Below are positions 26,215 through 38,610 of a stretch of DNA of 64,000 nucleotides, in pieces. How positions within the stretch are numbered: position 1 is the first letter of the stretch; the number at the start of each line of letters is the position of its first letter. This DNA comes from Hyperoplus lanceolatus (Eukaryota; Chordata; Actinopteri; Uranoscopiformes; Ammodytidae): contig CM049398.1 of assembly GCA_026929865.2 (NCBI GenBank), positions 18,513,501-18,577,500 of the forward strand, in the 5' to 3' direction. The position numbers and the translations under genes are program-made. A model generated the notes under the pieces. It had not been told where the DNA came from and did no database searches. It saw only the letters and a program-made list of their open reading frames with translations.

Positions 26215-26833
26215 AGGCCCGGACACACCGGCCCGATAATCGCCATCGTAGAGTTTGTAGGGGCGGGGACACAAATCTGTTTGGTGTGTGCCGTGAAATC
26301 GGTCGTTGTAGATGTCGTCGGGCTTCTTTTGAGCCGATTGAACATGTGGGCCGTCTTTCAGTTGGAGCAATTTGATTTGTGGAGGGCTAGCGAATCAGTG
26401 AAGCCCGGACTTGAGGCGGAGTAGCACAAACAGCTAACAACAGTTAGCCATTGTTTTAATGTGTTTGTTTGTTTCTTACAGCAAATACTCACATGCATCA
26501 ACCCTTGTTGACTGCTCGACACCATGCTCAACACTCTCTGCTAAAAATGGTGCTCTTTATGGTCCATAAATATAAATACGTATTTATATCTATGTTTATG
26601 GTCTAGAGAGCCGTCCCATCATTTCCGGCTTCCGTATTTTTTTTCGGGCCACAATACAGATTAGCCCTGCCTGCTGTTATGGAGACATTACGTCCCGCGC
26701 AAGTGCAGAGCGTACGGAAAGTCAGCAGTCAGCTTGGTGTGTTCTTTGCACTTTTTTGGCCTGACGGGAAGACTGGAGCTGCCTGAATCGGCAAACTCCA
26801 TTTTCGTGAAGTCGGACTGGTGTGTCCTGGCCT
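26215..26833. mobile_element. PIF/Harbinger-like MITE in copy 1 (619 bp)
   Basis: The left end AGGCCCGGACACACCGGCCC and the right end in reverse complement AGGCCAGGACACACCAGTCC form terminal inverted repeats. They are flanked by TAA on both sides (26212-26214 and 26834-26836), the 3-bp target duplication typical of PIF/Harbinger elements. The interior is GC-rich with cgtcg-type words and no transposase. The same insertion is in copy 2, so it predates the duplication. Confidence 0.7.
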
Positions 26834-27259
26834 TAAGAGGGGATGAGGCACGTGTGGCACGTATGTAGCCACAGAGCGGCACACTCTACCTATCCCCCAG
26901 TACATGTGTGTTCTCCCTGGAGCTTTATTAGGCCAAGTTATGGGAACTTCACAAGCCCTCTGAAGCATCCTGTCCCTGTTTAACACCCCAACATTTAAAA
27001 TGAATTGCCTTGCACTTCCTCCCTCTGGACATCGCTCCAGGCCTTTTCTCTATACATCTCTGTGCCCCCTTCCTACTTCTTATCTTTGTAGAATTTTCAA
27101 AAGGGCTTCAGTGGCCCTTTTCCTCTACATGGTACAGGATTTGCTCTACTCAACAGTACTCGCCTTTGGTTTAGTGTACTCTCCTGGAGGTTGTATTCCA
27201 TAACATTACAAGATAGTGAGTAAAGTTAGTCAATTGTAAACAAGGCACATTAAAATTTG

Positions 27260-27510
27260 TCTTTTTGAGTTTTTCACTTCGGAGGGGGTCAGAGCGTAGG
27301 ATCAGCTATAGTCGCCCCCGATGCAGTTTGGAGTTAAGTGTCATGCTCATGGAGACAATGGTAAAGATGGTGGGCACTGTAGATGTAATACCTGCCACCA
27401 CTAGTGTTACAAATAACACTAGTGGTGTTATTCAGTGCCGGGATCCACCCAGCGACCTTATGGTTACTGGTCGGACCCCTTTTTCTCCTCTGACGCCATA
27501 CTACAGCAGT
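27260..27510. repeat. Repeat-like fragment (also in copy 2)
   Basis: 'gatgcagtttggagttaagt' and 'gcgaccttatggttactggt' resemble parts of a dispersed fish repeat known to me by wording only. The block also holds a perfect palindromic pair, 'cactagtgttacaaataacactagtg'-like, around 27398-27425. No ends were defined. Confidence 0.25.
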
Positions 27511-27746
27511 TAGCAGCTAATGCGATAGAATTTCTTCTACAGGGCTATTATTTGCACATGTTGTTTTGCTGTGTCATGGTAGGCTGTCTTTAATTAACTT
27601 TTTCAACATGTAACGTTCACCAACTTATAGGTCTTGATGCTTCATATACATTAATTGGCGAGCCTTGGAAATAATGCTAAATTTCGCTCTACTTTTGTAT
27701 TTTTGTTTTATTTTTGAATCGCTGTGTGTTGATCTATTGTGACTCT

Positions 27747-28362
27747 CTCCCTCTGTCTACCAAGCACTCTCCATGCTACTCGACTGACTCCGAGTTCTGT
27801 GCGGAATCAGCCGTCCTAGGAACGGATGTTCCCCGCTTGCTATTACCTCACATCAGCACTGTTTCACCGTCCATCAGGATAGTACTCTTTCTACTCGCTT
27901 GCTTGTTCAATCTTTAAATTCATTTGTGCTTCGCTCACTGGTTGCCTGTCTGTCCTCTTCCGGTTTTCCCTGGTGGAGACGAGGAGTGTGGATCCGGTCC
28001 CCCCTCTGGCAGCATCTGAAATCCTCCTGCATCCACACTATTCGCACCTTACTACCGTACTACCATGTAAAAATCTGGTCAATGATCAAATTCCTCCGTG
28101 CCTTTTCTCTACTTATGACATCTATCACAGTATGTCCGTCCTGGGAGAGGGATCCCTTACTTTGTCGACTCTCCCTGAGATTTCTTAAATTTTTTTAATC
28201 CCGGTAAAGTTTTTTTTACTGGGAGTTTTTTTCTCAGCCGAGCTAATGGTGTAAGGGCAGGGTGTCATATTGTATCATAATGTATGGAATGTAAAGCCCA
28301 CTGAGACAAAAGTCTATTTGTGATTTTGGGCTATACAAATAAAACTGATTTGATTTGATTTG
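27747..28362 (+). mobile_element. 5'-truncated non-LTR retrotransposon 3' end
   Basis: A C/T-rich body runs to 'attttgggctatacaaataa' and then 'aactgatttgatttgattt', a 3' tail of short GATTT repeats typical of fish LINEs. It starts exactly where copy 1 of the duplication ends. No reverse-transcriptase motif is seen, as expected for a 3'-UTR fragment. No clear target-site duplication was found. Confidence 0.6.
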
Positions 28363-29436
28363 ACTGTGCTGCCTAATAGCAGAACTACAACTGCTTGTGG
28401 CAATTAGTGCTGTTCTTTTTAAATTAAGTGCTATTTGCAACAAGGCTTATTTGCATGGGAAAGGGCCAATTTTGCATTGAGTTTTTGAAAATTTCCTCAT
28501 ATACACATTTTCTCTTTTACACATTCAAATGGGACAAGCGCACCCAGAAAGCTGTTTGCTTTGGCAGCACAGTTTGCGTGCATTACCCAGATGCATTTGT
28601 GCGTGCTTTGTGAATTGGATGCAATTTTTTTTCTCTCATTTGCACAGGTTAAGCGGCTGCAAAAGCAGCGCACTCCTTTAGTGAATTTGGCCCTATGAAT
28701 TTAGATTCTCCTTGAGTGCTGAATTTTAAACCTCTCTCCAAAATATTAGGTTGACATACTACTAATTCATCATTTTGAGAGGGATGGGGAGGGGGCAGGG
28801 GCGGCACCCTGGACAGGTTGCCAGTCAATCAAAGGGCCCACACATAGAGACAGATCCATTCACATTCTAGGAACAATTTAAAGTGGACAACCTATAACCT
28901 GTATGTTTTTGGGGGGGATTGTGGGAGGAAACCGGCGCACCTGGAGGATACCCACGCACACATGGGGAGAAGATGCAAATGGCAGCAGCTTCTGAATAAT
29001 GCAGCATGTATAAAAAATAATTGGCAGCAGATTAGGGGGGCTGGTTCCATTCTCAACAGATGTATGAACAGACTGTCAGTGTGTGTATCGGGCGAACATG
29101 CCTAAGGCACTTCTTTTTTTTTCTTTTTTTGGAATGCAAATAGTCAACCCTAGCCTCTCGTGTCTTTTGACATGTGCTGGGTTGTTTCAGACAAACTATG
29201 AAAGGGTGTCATGTACTTGTCATTTACTGGTCTTCACTGTCTAAATTCCAATTTCTATTTCAAATTCAGGAAAGGCACGTTAAGAGGCTGCAATTCTTGA
29301 TGCAAAAGCATTATAAGAATCCAAGGATCACAAGACCTTACAATACAGTGTTCCTATACAAAACTCAATGCACTTTTTGAGTCAATATTTGGTACACTCA
29401 CAATTATACTATTATACAATATTGACCCTGTGTGGC
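28363..29436. repeat. Mixed noncoding DNA with a repeat fragment at about 28790-28985
   Basis: The sub-block 28790-28985 contains 'caccctggacaggttgccag' and 'attgtgggaggaaaccggcg', words that recur in a widely dispersed fish repeat (recall, not a search). The rest shows no feature. Confidence 0.35.
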
Positions 29437-29639
29437 CCGCCCATTCTTTTGTCATTTTGCCATTTTCCTTAGCTGTTGATTATATAGCTCTTCCTGTATG
29501 TCACATATTCAATTTCTGTCTATCTAAAGGAACCTGCCCTAAAATCTGGAAAGAAGGAAAAATTATTCCCATACCAAAAGATACCAAATCTACATTCAGT
29601 GGTCCTAACTGTAGACCTATAACAATCCTACCTGCTTTG
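29437..29639 (+). pseudogene. L2-type LINE reverse transcriptase, fragment 1
   Basis: The + frame reads HIFNFCLSKGTCPKIWKEGK, then IIPIPK and CRPITILP, matching the N-terminal part of L2/CR1-type LINE reverse transcriptases. The frame breaks at 29634-29639, where an LTR-like element has inserted. It resumes at 30126 with VLSKILERIV, as expected for the same protein. The endonuclease part was not recognised upstream. This is a dead fragment. Confidence 0.8.
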
Positions 29640-30125
<486 letters not shown>

Positions 30126-30155
30126 GTTTTGAGTAAAATTTTAGAAAGGATTGTA
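30126..30155 (+). pseudogene. L2-type LINE reverse transcriptase, fragment 2 (30 bp)
   Basis: Encodes VLSKILERIV, the segment expected directly after CRPITILP of fragment 1. It is cut by a DNA transposon whose TA target site lies at 30154-30155. Confidence 0.75.
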
Positions 30156-30395
30156 GGGCAGAGTGGCCTAAGTTGCGCCACTTTTTACTCAAAGTGACTG
30201 TAAAGTGAGGCTTTGACAGTAACGTCTCCAACTCTCATATGTACATATATTTTAGGGTGTTGTGCATCCCTGGCAATAAAAACTTTAGATCTGGAATAAA
30301 CTGTTGCAGCAATATAGCTTTCGGAAAAAAGTTGTCTTGTGGCACAACTTGCACCCCCCGTGTGGTGTAAGTTGTGCCGTTGGGGAGAATACCAT

Positions 30396-30397
<2 letters not shown>

Positions 30398-30428
<31 letters not shown>
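30398..30428. repeat. (AT)n microsatellite
   Basis: About 30 bp of AT dinucleotides inside the pogo-like element. Confidence 0.95.
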
Positions 30429-30434
<6 letters not shown>

Positions 30435-30727
30435 TTACAATTTTTTTTTAAACAAGGCCTAGCAGATCTAATGGTTTTACCCGCAAAAGCTCACAATGAC
30501 AAAGTCACCATCATCTTTCTGGCCATCTGAACCCTCATCAGTGGTGTTGTTAAGTGGAATGTAGATGTCACTCTCTTCTGAGCTACTGTAACCAATCACT
30601 TTCTGTTGGTGACCAGCGTATACAGCCATGCCACTGGCACAACTCTCCAGAAATGTACTTGGCACTAGCTGCTCCGCCCTTGTGAACCAACTGCCACCTG
30701 GCATATGCGATTTCCCCTACATTTCTG

Positions 30728-30962
30728 CCTTTTAAATCAAGGCTCAAAACCCATCTGTACACCCTGGTTTGTTCTTACCTCTGCACTACTATCTTTGTTT
30801 ATATGTGGATGTCTGGGCTTTATTACTTTTATTTGGGTTATTATTTTACCTTCATTTTTTTTTATCTACTGAATGCACTATGTTCAGCACTTTGGACAGT
30901 GCAAACTGTTATAAATGTGCTTTTATAAATACATTTTACTTACTTACTTACTTACTTACTTA
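30728..30962 (+). mobile_element. L2-like LINE 3' tail inserted in the pogo-like element
   Basis: 'ttttaaatcaaggctcaaaa' starts a block that ends 'aaatgtgcttttataaatac' followed by TTAC repeats (30938-30962), the usual 3' end of fish L2-type LINEs. It is 5'-truncated and interrupts the sequence just beyond the minus-strand transposase remnant. Confidence 0.65.
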
Positions 30963-31356
30963 TAACTCACCCCAAGCCCTCTGACACAAATCACCCCAAA
31001 CCCAGAATTTTGGATAATAAGCATGATGCAGCAGTTTAGGGCTGACATTGTGCTCACTATACAGTAGACACAAAGTGTAGCATACCAAAGCACTAAAACA
31101 TGTGTCAAATGTTTTCAAACGTGTTTATAATTCTTCAGACATAATAATCAAAAAACCTTGATCATGGAAATTTTACTTTGAAAGGCAAAAAACAGTTTTT
31201 TGAGCTTAAATGTGCTTATATCTTATTCCATGTTTCTCCCTTCTTTACAGGATGAGTTAAATGGATGGCTCTTCTTAAATATGTGGTCACATTTCCAATT
31301 TCGTCTATGGTTTTCTAGAAACAAGGGCACAACTTAGGCCACTCTCCCCTATATAA

Positions 31357-31966
31357 TGTTAGAATTCTAATTTTTAATAATTAATGAAGTATATACCCAA
31401 ATCATTAATTGCATTTATTCCATGTATCTTATATAATCGAACTAACAAGTGAGCACATAGATAGTATGTTATGTAGAAAGTCGTAAAACTCTATACGTCG
31501 TTAACAACTCTGTTTTCGGACAGAGCAGAGAACACAGTATTGTAGAAATTCTCTATGCAGTTCCCAAAACATTGAGGCCAAAGATGTATCCTTTCTCCAC
31601 AAAGGGCCTCTGTAGAACTCCATAACAAGTTAGCAGCAGATAGGATACATTATTCCATCAAGGACATCGGCAGGATAGCGTAGGGCTTCCGCATAGGGCA
31701 GGTTCTACAGCCAGGAGCCAGAAGATTGGATGATTTCTATGAATGACAAGCTAAACCATCCATTAAACATGTATAACTGAACTGTTAAATACCAACTGAA
31801 TGTCCAGAGAAGCTCTCTTCTTTTTGCTGCTCGTTATCTGACTACTGCATAAGCTGTAACCTGCTGAAATCACTGTTTCATTAAACAAACCATTGAGACT
31901 TTATATCCTGCGTCTCACTCAACATTTTGCATCCTCATCTTCCTCTTAAGAAACGAACACGTGTAG
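31357..31966 (+). mobile_element. Putative solo LTR of a retrovirus-like element (about 610 bp)
   Basis: Begins TGTTAGAATTC, contains a TATATAATC box-like word near 31430 and an ATTAAA polyadenylation-like signal near 31880, and ends near 'cgaacacgtgtagtaa' before a short TAA repeat. It sits between the right flank of the pogo-like element and the point where the L2 frame resumes, so it is an insertion into the LINE. The CA end and a target-site duplication are not clear because of the TAA run. No gag, pol or env sequence is present. Confidence 0.4.
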
Positions 31967-32567
31967 TAATAATAATAATAGTTTTATTAATAACCAAATC
32001 CATGATTGATTATATGTCTAATAATGATGTAATAAGTAATGCACAACATGCCTACGAGAGGGTCATTCCACCTGCACAGCCTTAGTAGCAATGACTGATG
32101 ATTAGTTCAGGGGATTGACAATTCATTTGTATCTGGTGCTGTCATGTTGGACTTCAGCACTGCATTTGACCTAATTGACCATAAGTTGTTGATTGAAAAA
32201 CTCACGCATTATGGTTTTGGACCTATGGCAACCTCTTGGTTTAAAAATTATTTATCTTTCAGAACTCAACGGGTTTTCTTGAATGGTACTCTGTCCAACA
32301 GCATTAACATTGACTGTGGTGTGCCGCAAGGAAGTTGTTTGGGTCCGCTCTTATTTTCTAGTTTTATACGCGATTCTACACTGCACTATTCTGCATCTAC
32401 ATGCTGTAAACTTAAGTATGTTCTGTCACAAGATCTGAAAGCAGTGGCCAATTGGGTTACTGCAAATAGCCTTGTTTTAAATTGATCAAAAACTGTCAGC
32501 ATTGTCTTTGGATCACGGCATAATCTAGCCAGTCAGCCTATTCTTGATCTGCAGATTTCTAGTCAGC
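31967..32567 (+). pseudogene. L2-type LINE reverse transcriptase, fragment 3 (broken)
   Basis: Reads DYMSNNDVISNAQHAY, then, after a frameshift, REGHSTCTALVAMTDD, a stop, and a second frameshift into LDFSTAFDLIDHKLL and GVPQGSCLGPLLFS. These are the RT palm motifs of L2-type LINEs; FDLIDH carries the first catalytic aspartate region. After LLFSSFI the sequence jumps to RDSTLHYSAS: an internal deletion has removed the YAD of the catalytic YADD box. A stop follows LVLN. The fragment ends abruptly at the start of duplication copy 2. Confidence 0.85.
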
Positions 32568-34584
32568 CACACTAATGCTTCACAATCCTCAACTATTCAC
32601 AACCATAAAAACATTGGTACTTAGATTATTAACAAACTAATTAGATCACCTGTAAGGTGATATTTGTGGATGTGTAATGGAGCTTGCCACATGCAGAGAT
32701 GGAAGAGCATAGTTCATATGGTTACTATTGCTGTATGCTACGTGTCCATTAATTAGTGTATGATAAGTTTATAACCAGGTTATTTTGCATGGGAGACTCA
32801 TGGCTCAAGTCTAAATGGAATGGGCAAATGACTCCTATGGAGATGTCACATCATTTATACAAGACCTAATGGATCATCCATTAGATGTTATGTTTGGCTG
32901 TGGTTCAGTTCTTTACACTGAACAGTTGGGGTAATGTGGTGTGGAATGTACACAAGGTATTAACTCCCATTGTGCTTTAAAAAATTGGGTATAAAATGTT
33001 ACCCTAATGAAGTTGTCGTACAAGTACAGGATAGATAACCATCTACAATGACCAGGTGGGGAGAGGAGACTTCTACGACCAGACAAAATGGTCAATGTTT
33101 AATTTTTAATGATTATTTTATTTTTTATTAATACTTGCTATTGCAACCATACAATGTCCAATCGGGAATAATTAAGTATTTATCCATCCATCTATCTCCT
33201 ATCAATCTCAAACTGAGATGGACATGATCACTCATGCATTTACTGCATTAAGTAACACTTAAATCATTCTAAGTGTACTTTTTTCACTTGCATAAGCAAC
33301 AAAGTTTACCCCCAGCAGTACAGAAGTAGTCCTGTATATACGGTGGTAGGCCTTGTCTTTTCATTCTCCCTGTAACATGATGAATTCTGATGAAAATCCC
33401 CTATGATTACTTTTAAAGGCCTGCATGATTATGCACCCGCCTACAGTATGCGAGTGAGCTCTAGCTATTGTCCATGCTACATGCTGGATGTGTAATCTAC
33501 AATGATTAGCACTTGATTCTTTGACCTGCATTTTCTACAAGAAGAACCAAGGAAAGTTTTGTACTATTTATTTGACTTAATCCATATTTGCGCCTCACAG
33601 CACTGTATCTCCCAGACAATGACACCCAATTCTATCATAGCAGTAGCTGTTGTTGTGCAGTGGCTCTTGACTGCACTCATCCATTACAGACAGTGTGTTG
33701 CGGAGGAGCCCTGCTTTTTAGCTTTTTAAAGGCAATTAGAGGAGATAATTTGATTAGTCATGATTGAGTGCCAACACTTATTGTAATTTATCCTTACCCC
33801 TATTCTAAATCATTTTACCACGCCTGCACCACTGCTGTGCTAACATCTCCTGGTATCAGAAATGACCCATACATGTGTTGTGACAGCTAATAGGTGACAC
33901 TCTATGAACTTGTGCCAGTGAATGCGCCTCGTTTCATGAAAGCATAACTATAAATTCTGAAAATGCTCTGGCTCTCCTCCTGTGGAGGCTATTATCTCTG
34001 ACAGCCAGTAGGAGAAAAAGAGCTTTTGTTGACTGTTTTCATTAGGGGCAGAACAATACAAACCCCAATTCCAGTTACATATGGATGCATACCAGCTCAT
34101 GCTCATACAGCAGGCAAAATCATTTTCTATCCCTTCTCTCTCCCCTGGTTCTCTCTATATGTTTTTTTAACTGTGCTGCTAGTAAACTTGAACTTTCCTG
34201 ATGTCTTCTCATTTAGCTGCTTGTTTCTCTGATGCAGTGATAAGCTCAGATGCTCAGATGGCTAGAGCATGGCCGTTACAAATATGTTCTGCATTTGACT
34301 CTGTAACAGCATCTAAAGAGTGGGAAGAAATGATAAAGACCTTTATAGTGCGTAACAACAATGTTCAGGGATAATAATGACAGGATGGCAGGATGATTGC
34401 GTGTAATTGTGATGATAATTCTGGATCAGAAAAAAATGAGGGCACATAGAAAATCGCACACACACAGCCAAGGCCATATCCTTTTCTTTGTCCTTCTTCC
34501 AGCACTGTTGGAAGGTGGAAAAGATGATCACAAATGGCTGCCATTACAGGGAGCTGCCCCTGTGCAATTCCTTCAGATAAGAAG

Positions 34585-34585
<1 letters not shown>

Positions 34586-34628
<43 letters not shown>
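34586..34628. repeat. (CA)n microsatellite
   Basis: Copy 2 counterpart of 22195-22239. Confidence 0.97.
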
Positions 34629-34629
<1 letters not shown>

Positions 34630-37600
34630 GTTGCAGTACATGTACACATTGGCCTTGCTTTAGAGAGAAGAGCAAGGTCTTTCTTACAGGTATAGATCCA
34701 CGTATAGCTCTATTGCTCAAATTGATGGCAGCTATATCCATGGGCTGGGATCACCACATGGTTTGTATGGGATTGGCTCTACCACTGCAGAAAAACAGTA
34801 ATGGCTGAGATTAAAACACTGATGAAATATAACCCCTTGCTATGGCTAGGCACTTTCATTGACCTATCAGAGTAGTTGTTTTCTCTGTCTCACTCCAGTC
34901 ACCGAGGGCTGTGTGTTATGGTGCAGCAAGGAATTTCAGAAATGTCTATAATTTCTCTGTAAAGTGTAAATGTTTTAATGTTTCTGTTTAAAGGAAGTCA
35001 AGTGTCCACTCAACTACATGTTAAGACACATGCTGCTGCTTTTGACCCACCAGAAAGACGGCTTCACTAGGTTCAATCTGTTTTCAGTTGTCAGCACTGA
35101 CCAACTTGTAGGAATGACATAATCCCTCTCTGGGTACTGTAAAGGTGGTGTAAAGTGCTTTAAGTCCTGGACCAACAGATTGTCTACAGTAAAGTAGAAT
35201 CATTGTGGGCCAATTCACTGTCCTTGCTGGCAGTGTTTTAACAAACTGAAATGGGTGAATACTACACTTTTAAAAGTATTAAGCGCTGACAACATTTTTT
35301 AATTCCACATGAGATTTCAAGACGAGACAGATTAGACATGCGCCATGTTATGCTTTGAAAATATAACCATAACAATCTAAATATACTAATATGCCTGATT
35401 TAAAAAAAAAAACTTTAATACAGCAATGTTTTGAAACATTTATTTGAGCTTTAATAAGTTAAGGATGAATAGGAACTACAGCAAGCAGTTTAAATATGTA
35501 AAGGCCAAGGCATTTTTAAAAAATGTTTTACAGTATAGCCTCAGGCTATTAACGCTTCAGAGATTAGTGTTGATCCAACAACATGACACTAAATAGAAAA
35601 ACAGACTTCTCATCTTGTGTAGTAGTGCAATAGAAATGTTGTTATTAAATTGAGTCAAATAAGTTTTATTTGTGTTCTAAACTTTTTGTGGTAGCACTTT
35701 GGGTTGGTAGTTCACACATCGGATGAGGATCTGATGAGAAAATCTATTATTTTTAGAACACTATCTGCTGGTGTTAACATTTTACTAAAGTAAAGATTTA
35801 AACCCCACAGTTTATAACTCCTAGTAGTCCCATATAAACAGGTGGTGAATTTGCACACTGATTTGGTTCCTGTGCCCCTGTGTCAAATGCCTTTCTTCTC
35901 TCATCCATCCATGTTATATCTGCATGCGTAAATGATCCACTCACACACGTGCACATATGGAGAGGACCCCTCTCCCACAGCAGATACACACTCCTCTGTT
36001 GACACCTTCTTCTGCCAGTCCCACTCCATTATGCCACATGTTTGATCAGGTTTCACAGTGAAGCGTTTGGCGAGTCCTCAGAGCCCTCTTCACCAGCTGT
36101 GGCCAGGCCCTTTGCCATTACAATTGGTTGGCACTGCCATTGGCAGCTGCCACGCTTGCCTTGAGCACCACCGCTGGCTACACAGATGTGTGTTGTGTGT
36201 GTAAGGTACTTGTGCACTTACCTGCGACTGTGTGCTAACACCTATGTGCACACTCACTCACACATGCCTTCATCCATCTTTTTATCTTTTGGCATTGCCT
36301 GCTGTCCTATTGGAAATTCATTGCCATGTGTTAATGGTTATTTACCAGGCCCTTCTCCAGGAGTAAAGGAATGGCTGCTTGCTCAATGGCTAACTAACCC
36401 TGGGAGGGGAGCTGTAGTTGGCTTGTGCCCAGCACCAAGTAGTTTTTATTTTACACAGATGTGTAGATACCAAGTCACGAGTTATGATGGGGGAAAACTT
36501 GTTGTGAATTAATTTGTGGTATATTTCAGTGATTCAGCTCATGCAGGGAATGGTGGTCGTGAGATCTGAGAAACAGACTGTAGATGCTGTAGGGCAACAA
36601 AGAGTTTTTTATTGTTATTCTTTGTTTTACTCAAACAAAACTAATTACGCGACCAAGAGAAGGATGCCAGTGAGGCCAACTTAGCTACATGTCAATGGTT
36701 TTCAGATAATGATGCTTCTGTGAATGTTGCCTAGTAACAACATTCAGCTCTCTCAGACTCTGCTCTGTTTGTATTGTTTATTAACTAGACAAAGTTCTAA
36801 TTAAAAATAGACTAACAAACGAAAATGACTGAGAAATTATAAAAACAAGTCTCTTTTTAAATGAATTGAAGTTTGAATAAGAGTTGAACGTCAGAGGAAA
36901 ATGAAGGATGGAGATATGGTTGATAGAAAGGGAACTAATGAATAGGCGTGCGTGTTGATTTTTTGTAGAACTGTTTGAAAATCAAACTAATGAGGGCATA
37001 GACGGATTGATAGCATCCAGAAAATAGAAAATGTTTTCTTTTTGAGTATAACTACAAAGGGAGAATCCGTTAGTCAAAATACAGTATGTTTATATGTTCA
37101 TATTCCCTGTGAGTCCAGCACAATGCATGATTATTATACGAGATTAAACTGATGATTTAATAGATTTTTTGTTTTCTTCAAAACAATGAAAAATAGTTCA
37201 GCCAGTTATTTTACAAATGATTTTCATAGCATGGCTAAGCATTTTAGGTTTATGCAACACCAAAGCGCACATTGAAACAACAATATGCAATGGCAAAAAC
37301 AACCCTCAGGTTATTGTTACCATGACAGCAAATCAAAGTAAATCTAGTTTACATGAAAATATTGTTGAGGAGAGAATAAAATTTTGATGTAGAATAACAT
37401 GCATTTATATGCTTTGGCTTGTTGCCTTTTATTCTTCAATCTTTTAGGCCATGCATTCTACAATTAAACCATATACAAACAATGCAAATTGGAAAATGGC
37501 AAATAAACAATTAAATGCTTAGCACTGTAAATCAGAACATAATCCAGTCATCATCCACCCAATGAGGATAAAAGTGCAGCAGTAGAGGCAGAAGCGCGGA

Positions 37601-38334
37601 GCTCGGACAAGTAAACAACAGAGGATCAGATGGATTAACAAGGTACAGGTGGTAGAGAAATGACAAATTCCATGGCAGAACACCATGGACACCATTGATA
37701 AGATAAGCACAGGCCTCAATTAAATGAGCACAAACATGTGACTGGAACTCTGGGGCAGTATGGCAGTCTATTAACTGTGTACAGACAGGTAGGCTATTTT
37801 CACTGTGCAGCCAACTGTGTTATTAACTCGCTCCGCACGGAATCAATTGACAGGTCTCCAGGTGTCAGTGTGTGTGTTTGCGTGGCTTTACTCCTTTCCT
37901 CTTTTCGCAACTCCGGTCTCCCATCAGCGGATCCCTGACTGTATAGGGTCAGTGGGTGATTGTCCCTCTTGTATTTTCTCCTATCTCTTTCCCTCAGATT
38001 ACACAGAGTGCAGTCCTATAGGGAAGCGCCATGGATTACTGTACACTTCCGCTCACCTGTGTCCTGTCCGGCCCTGTCCCCGGACCCCTCACCTTATCAG
38101 CTGCATGCACACTCCATCTGGAGCTACCATGTGTATCCCCATGCCTTGGACCTTTAACAACCCCAATGGCAAAAGCATTTTGCTTGTTTAAGTGTCAGGT
38201 GCTTTAAGCACACAGTGTTTGCCCTTGCATATCCCTTGGGGTCTACCAGTTACATGTTATTTTAGCTTTTTTGTTTTGCCTGCGTGTTGACATCCCACAC
38301 CTATTTAACATTCAAGACATATTTTTGGAGCGGC

Positions 38335-38335
<1 letters not shown>

Positions 38336-38401
<66 letters not shown>
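38336..38401. repeat. (TG)n microsatellite
   Basis: About 66 bp of pure TG; the counterpart in copy 1 is about 60 bp with a TGCGTG interruption. Confidence 0.97.
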
Positions 38402-38403
<2 letters not shown>

Positions 38404-38610
38404 CATTTGAAAGGTGCCACGTTGGCGTTAGGTGGACTCCATGGCCCTGACTAGCCATCTGGCTCCCATGTGCTGTTTCGATGCCAGTATAATATGGCAG
38501 AAATGGCCCCTCAGCTGCAGCACCAGTAGAAACTGTAGAAACATTACCAATGGCCTATGTGACTGCAAAGGCATAGTGCATTAGATCCCTGGTGTTAAAG
38601 CAGTGGCTAA

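Larger units (their letters stand above)
20193..27746 (+). repeat. Large direct duplication, copy 1 (about 7.55 kb)
   Basis: The block starting 'cacactaatgcttcacaatc' and ending 'gatctattgtgactct' reappears in the same orientation at 32568-40144. Order, length (7554 against 7577 bp), unique intronic sequence, a Harbinger-like MITE and microsatellite positions all agree. By eye the copies are almost identical from about 22080 onwards. The first 1.9 kb shows many small differences. No coding exon is present. Sequence outside the copies differs on all sides. Confidence 0.95.
30156..31349 (-). mobile_element. Decayed pogo/Tigger-like (Tc1/mariner superfamily) transposon (1194 bp)
   Basis: Terminal inverted repeats GGGCAGAGTGGCCTAAGTTG (left) and GGGGAGAGTGGCCTAAGTTG (right, reverse complement) are flanked by TA at 30154-30155 and 31350-31351. 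On the minus strand, 30704-30477 encodes a serine/glutamate/aspartate-rich peptide ending GDFVIVSFCG, similar in style to the C-terminal tail of fish pogo-type DDE transposases. No catalytic core remains. The subterminal word GGCACAACTT occurs several times, including a 15-bp inverted pair at 30341-30355 and 30364-30378. An L2-like 3' tail has inserted inside. Confidence 0.65.
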
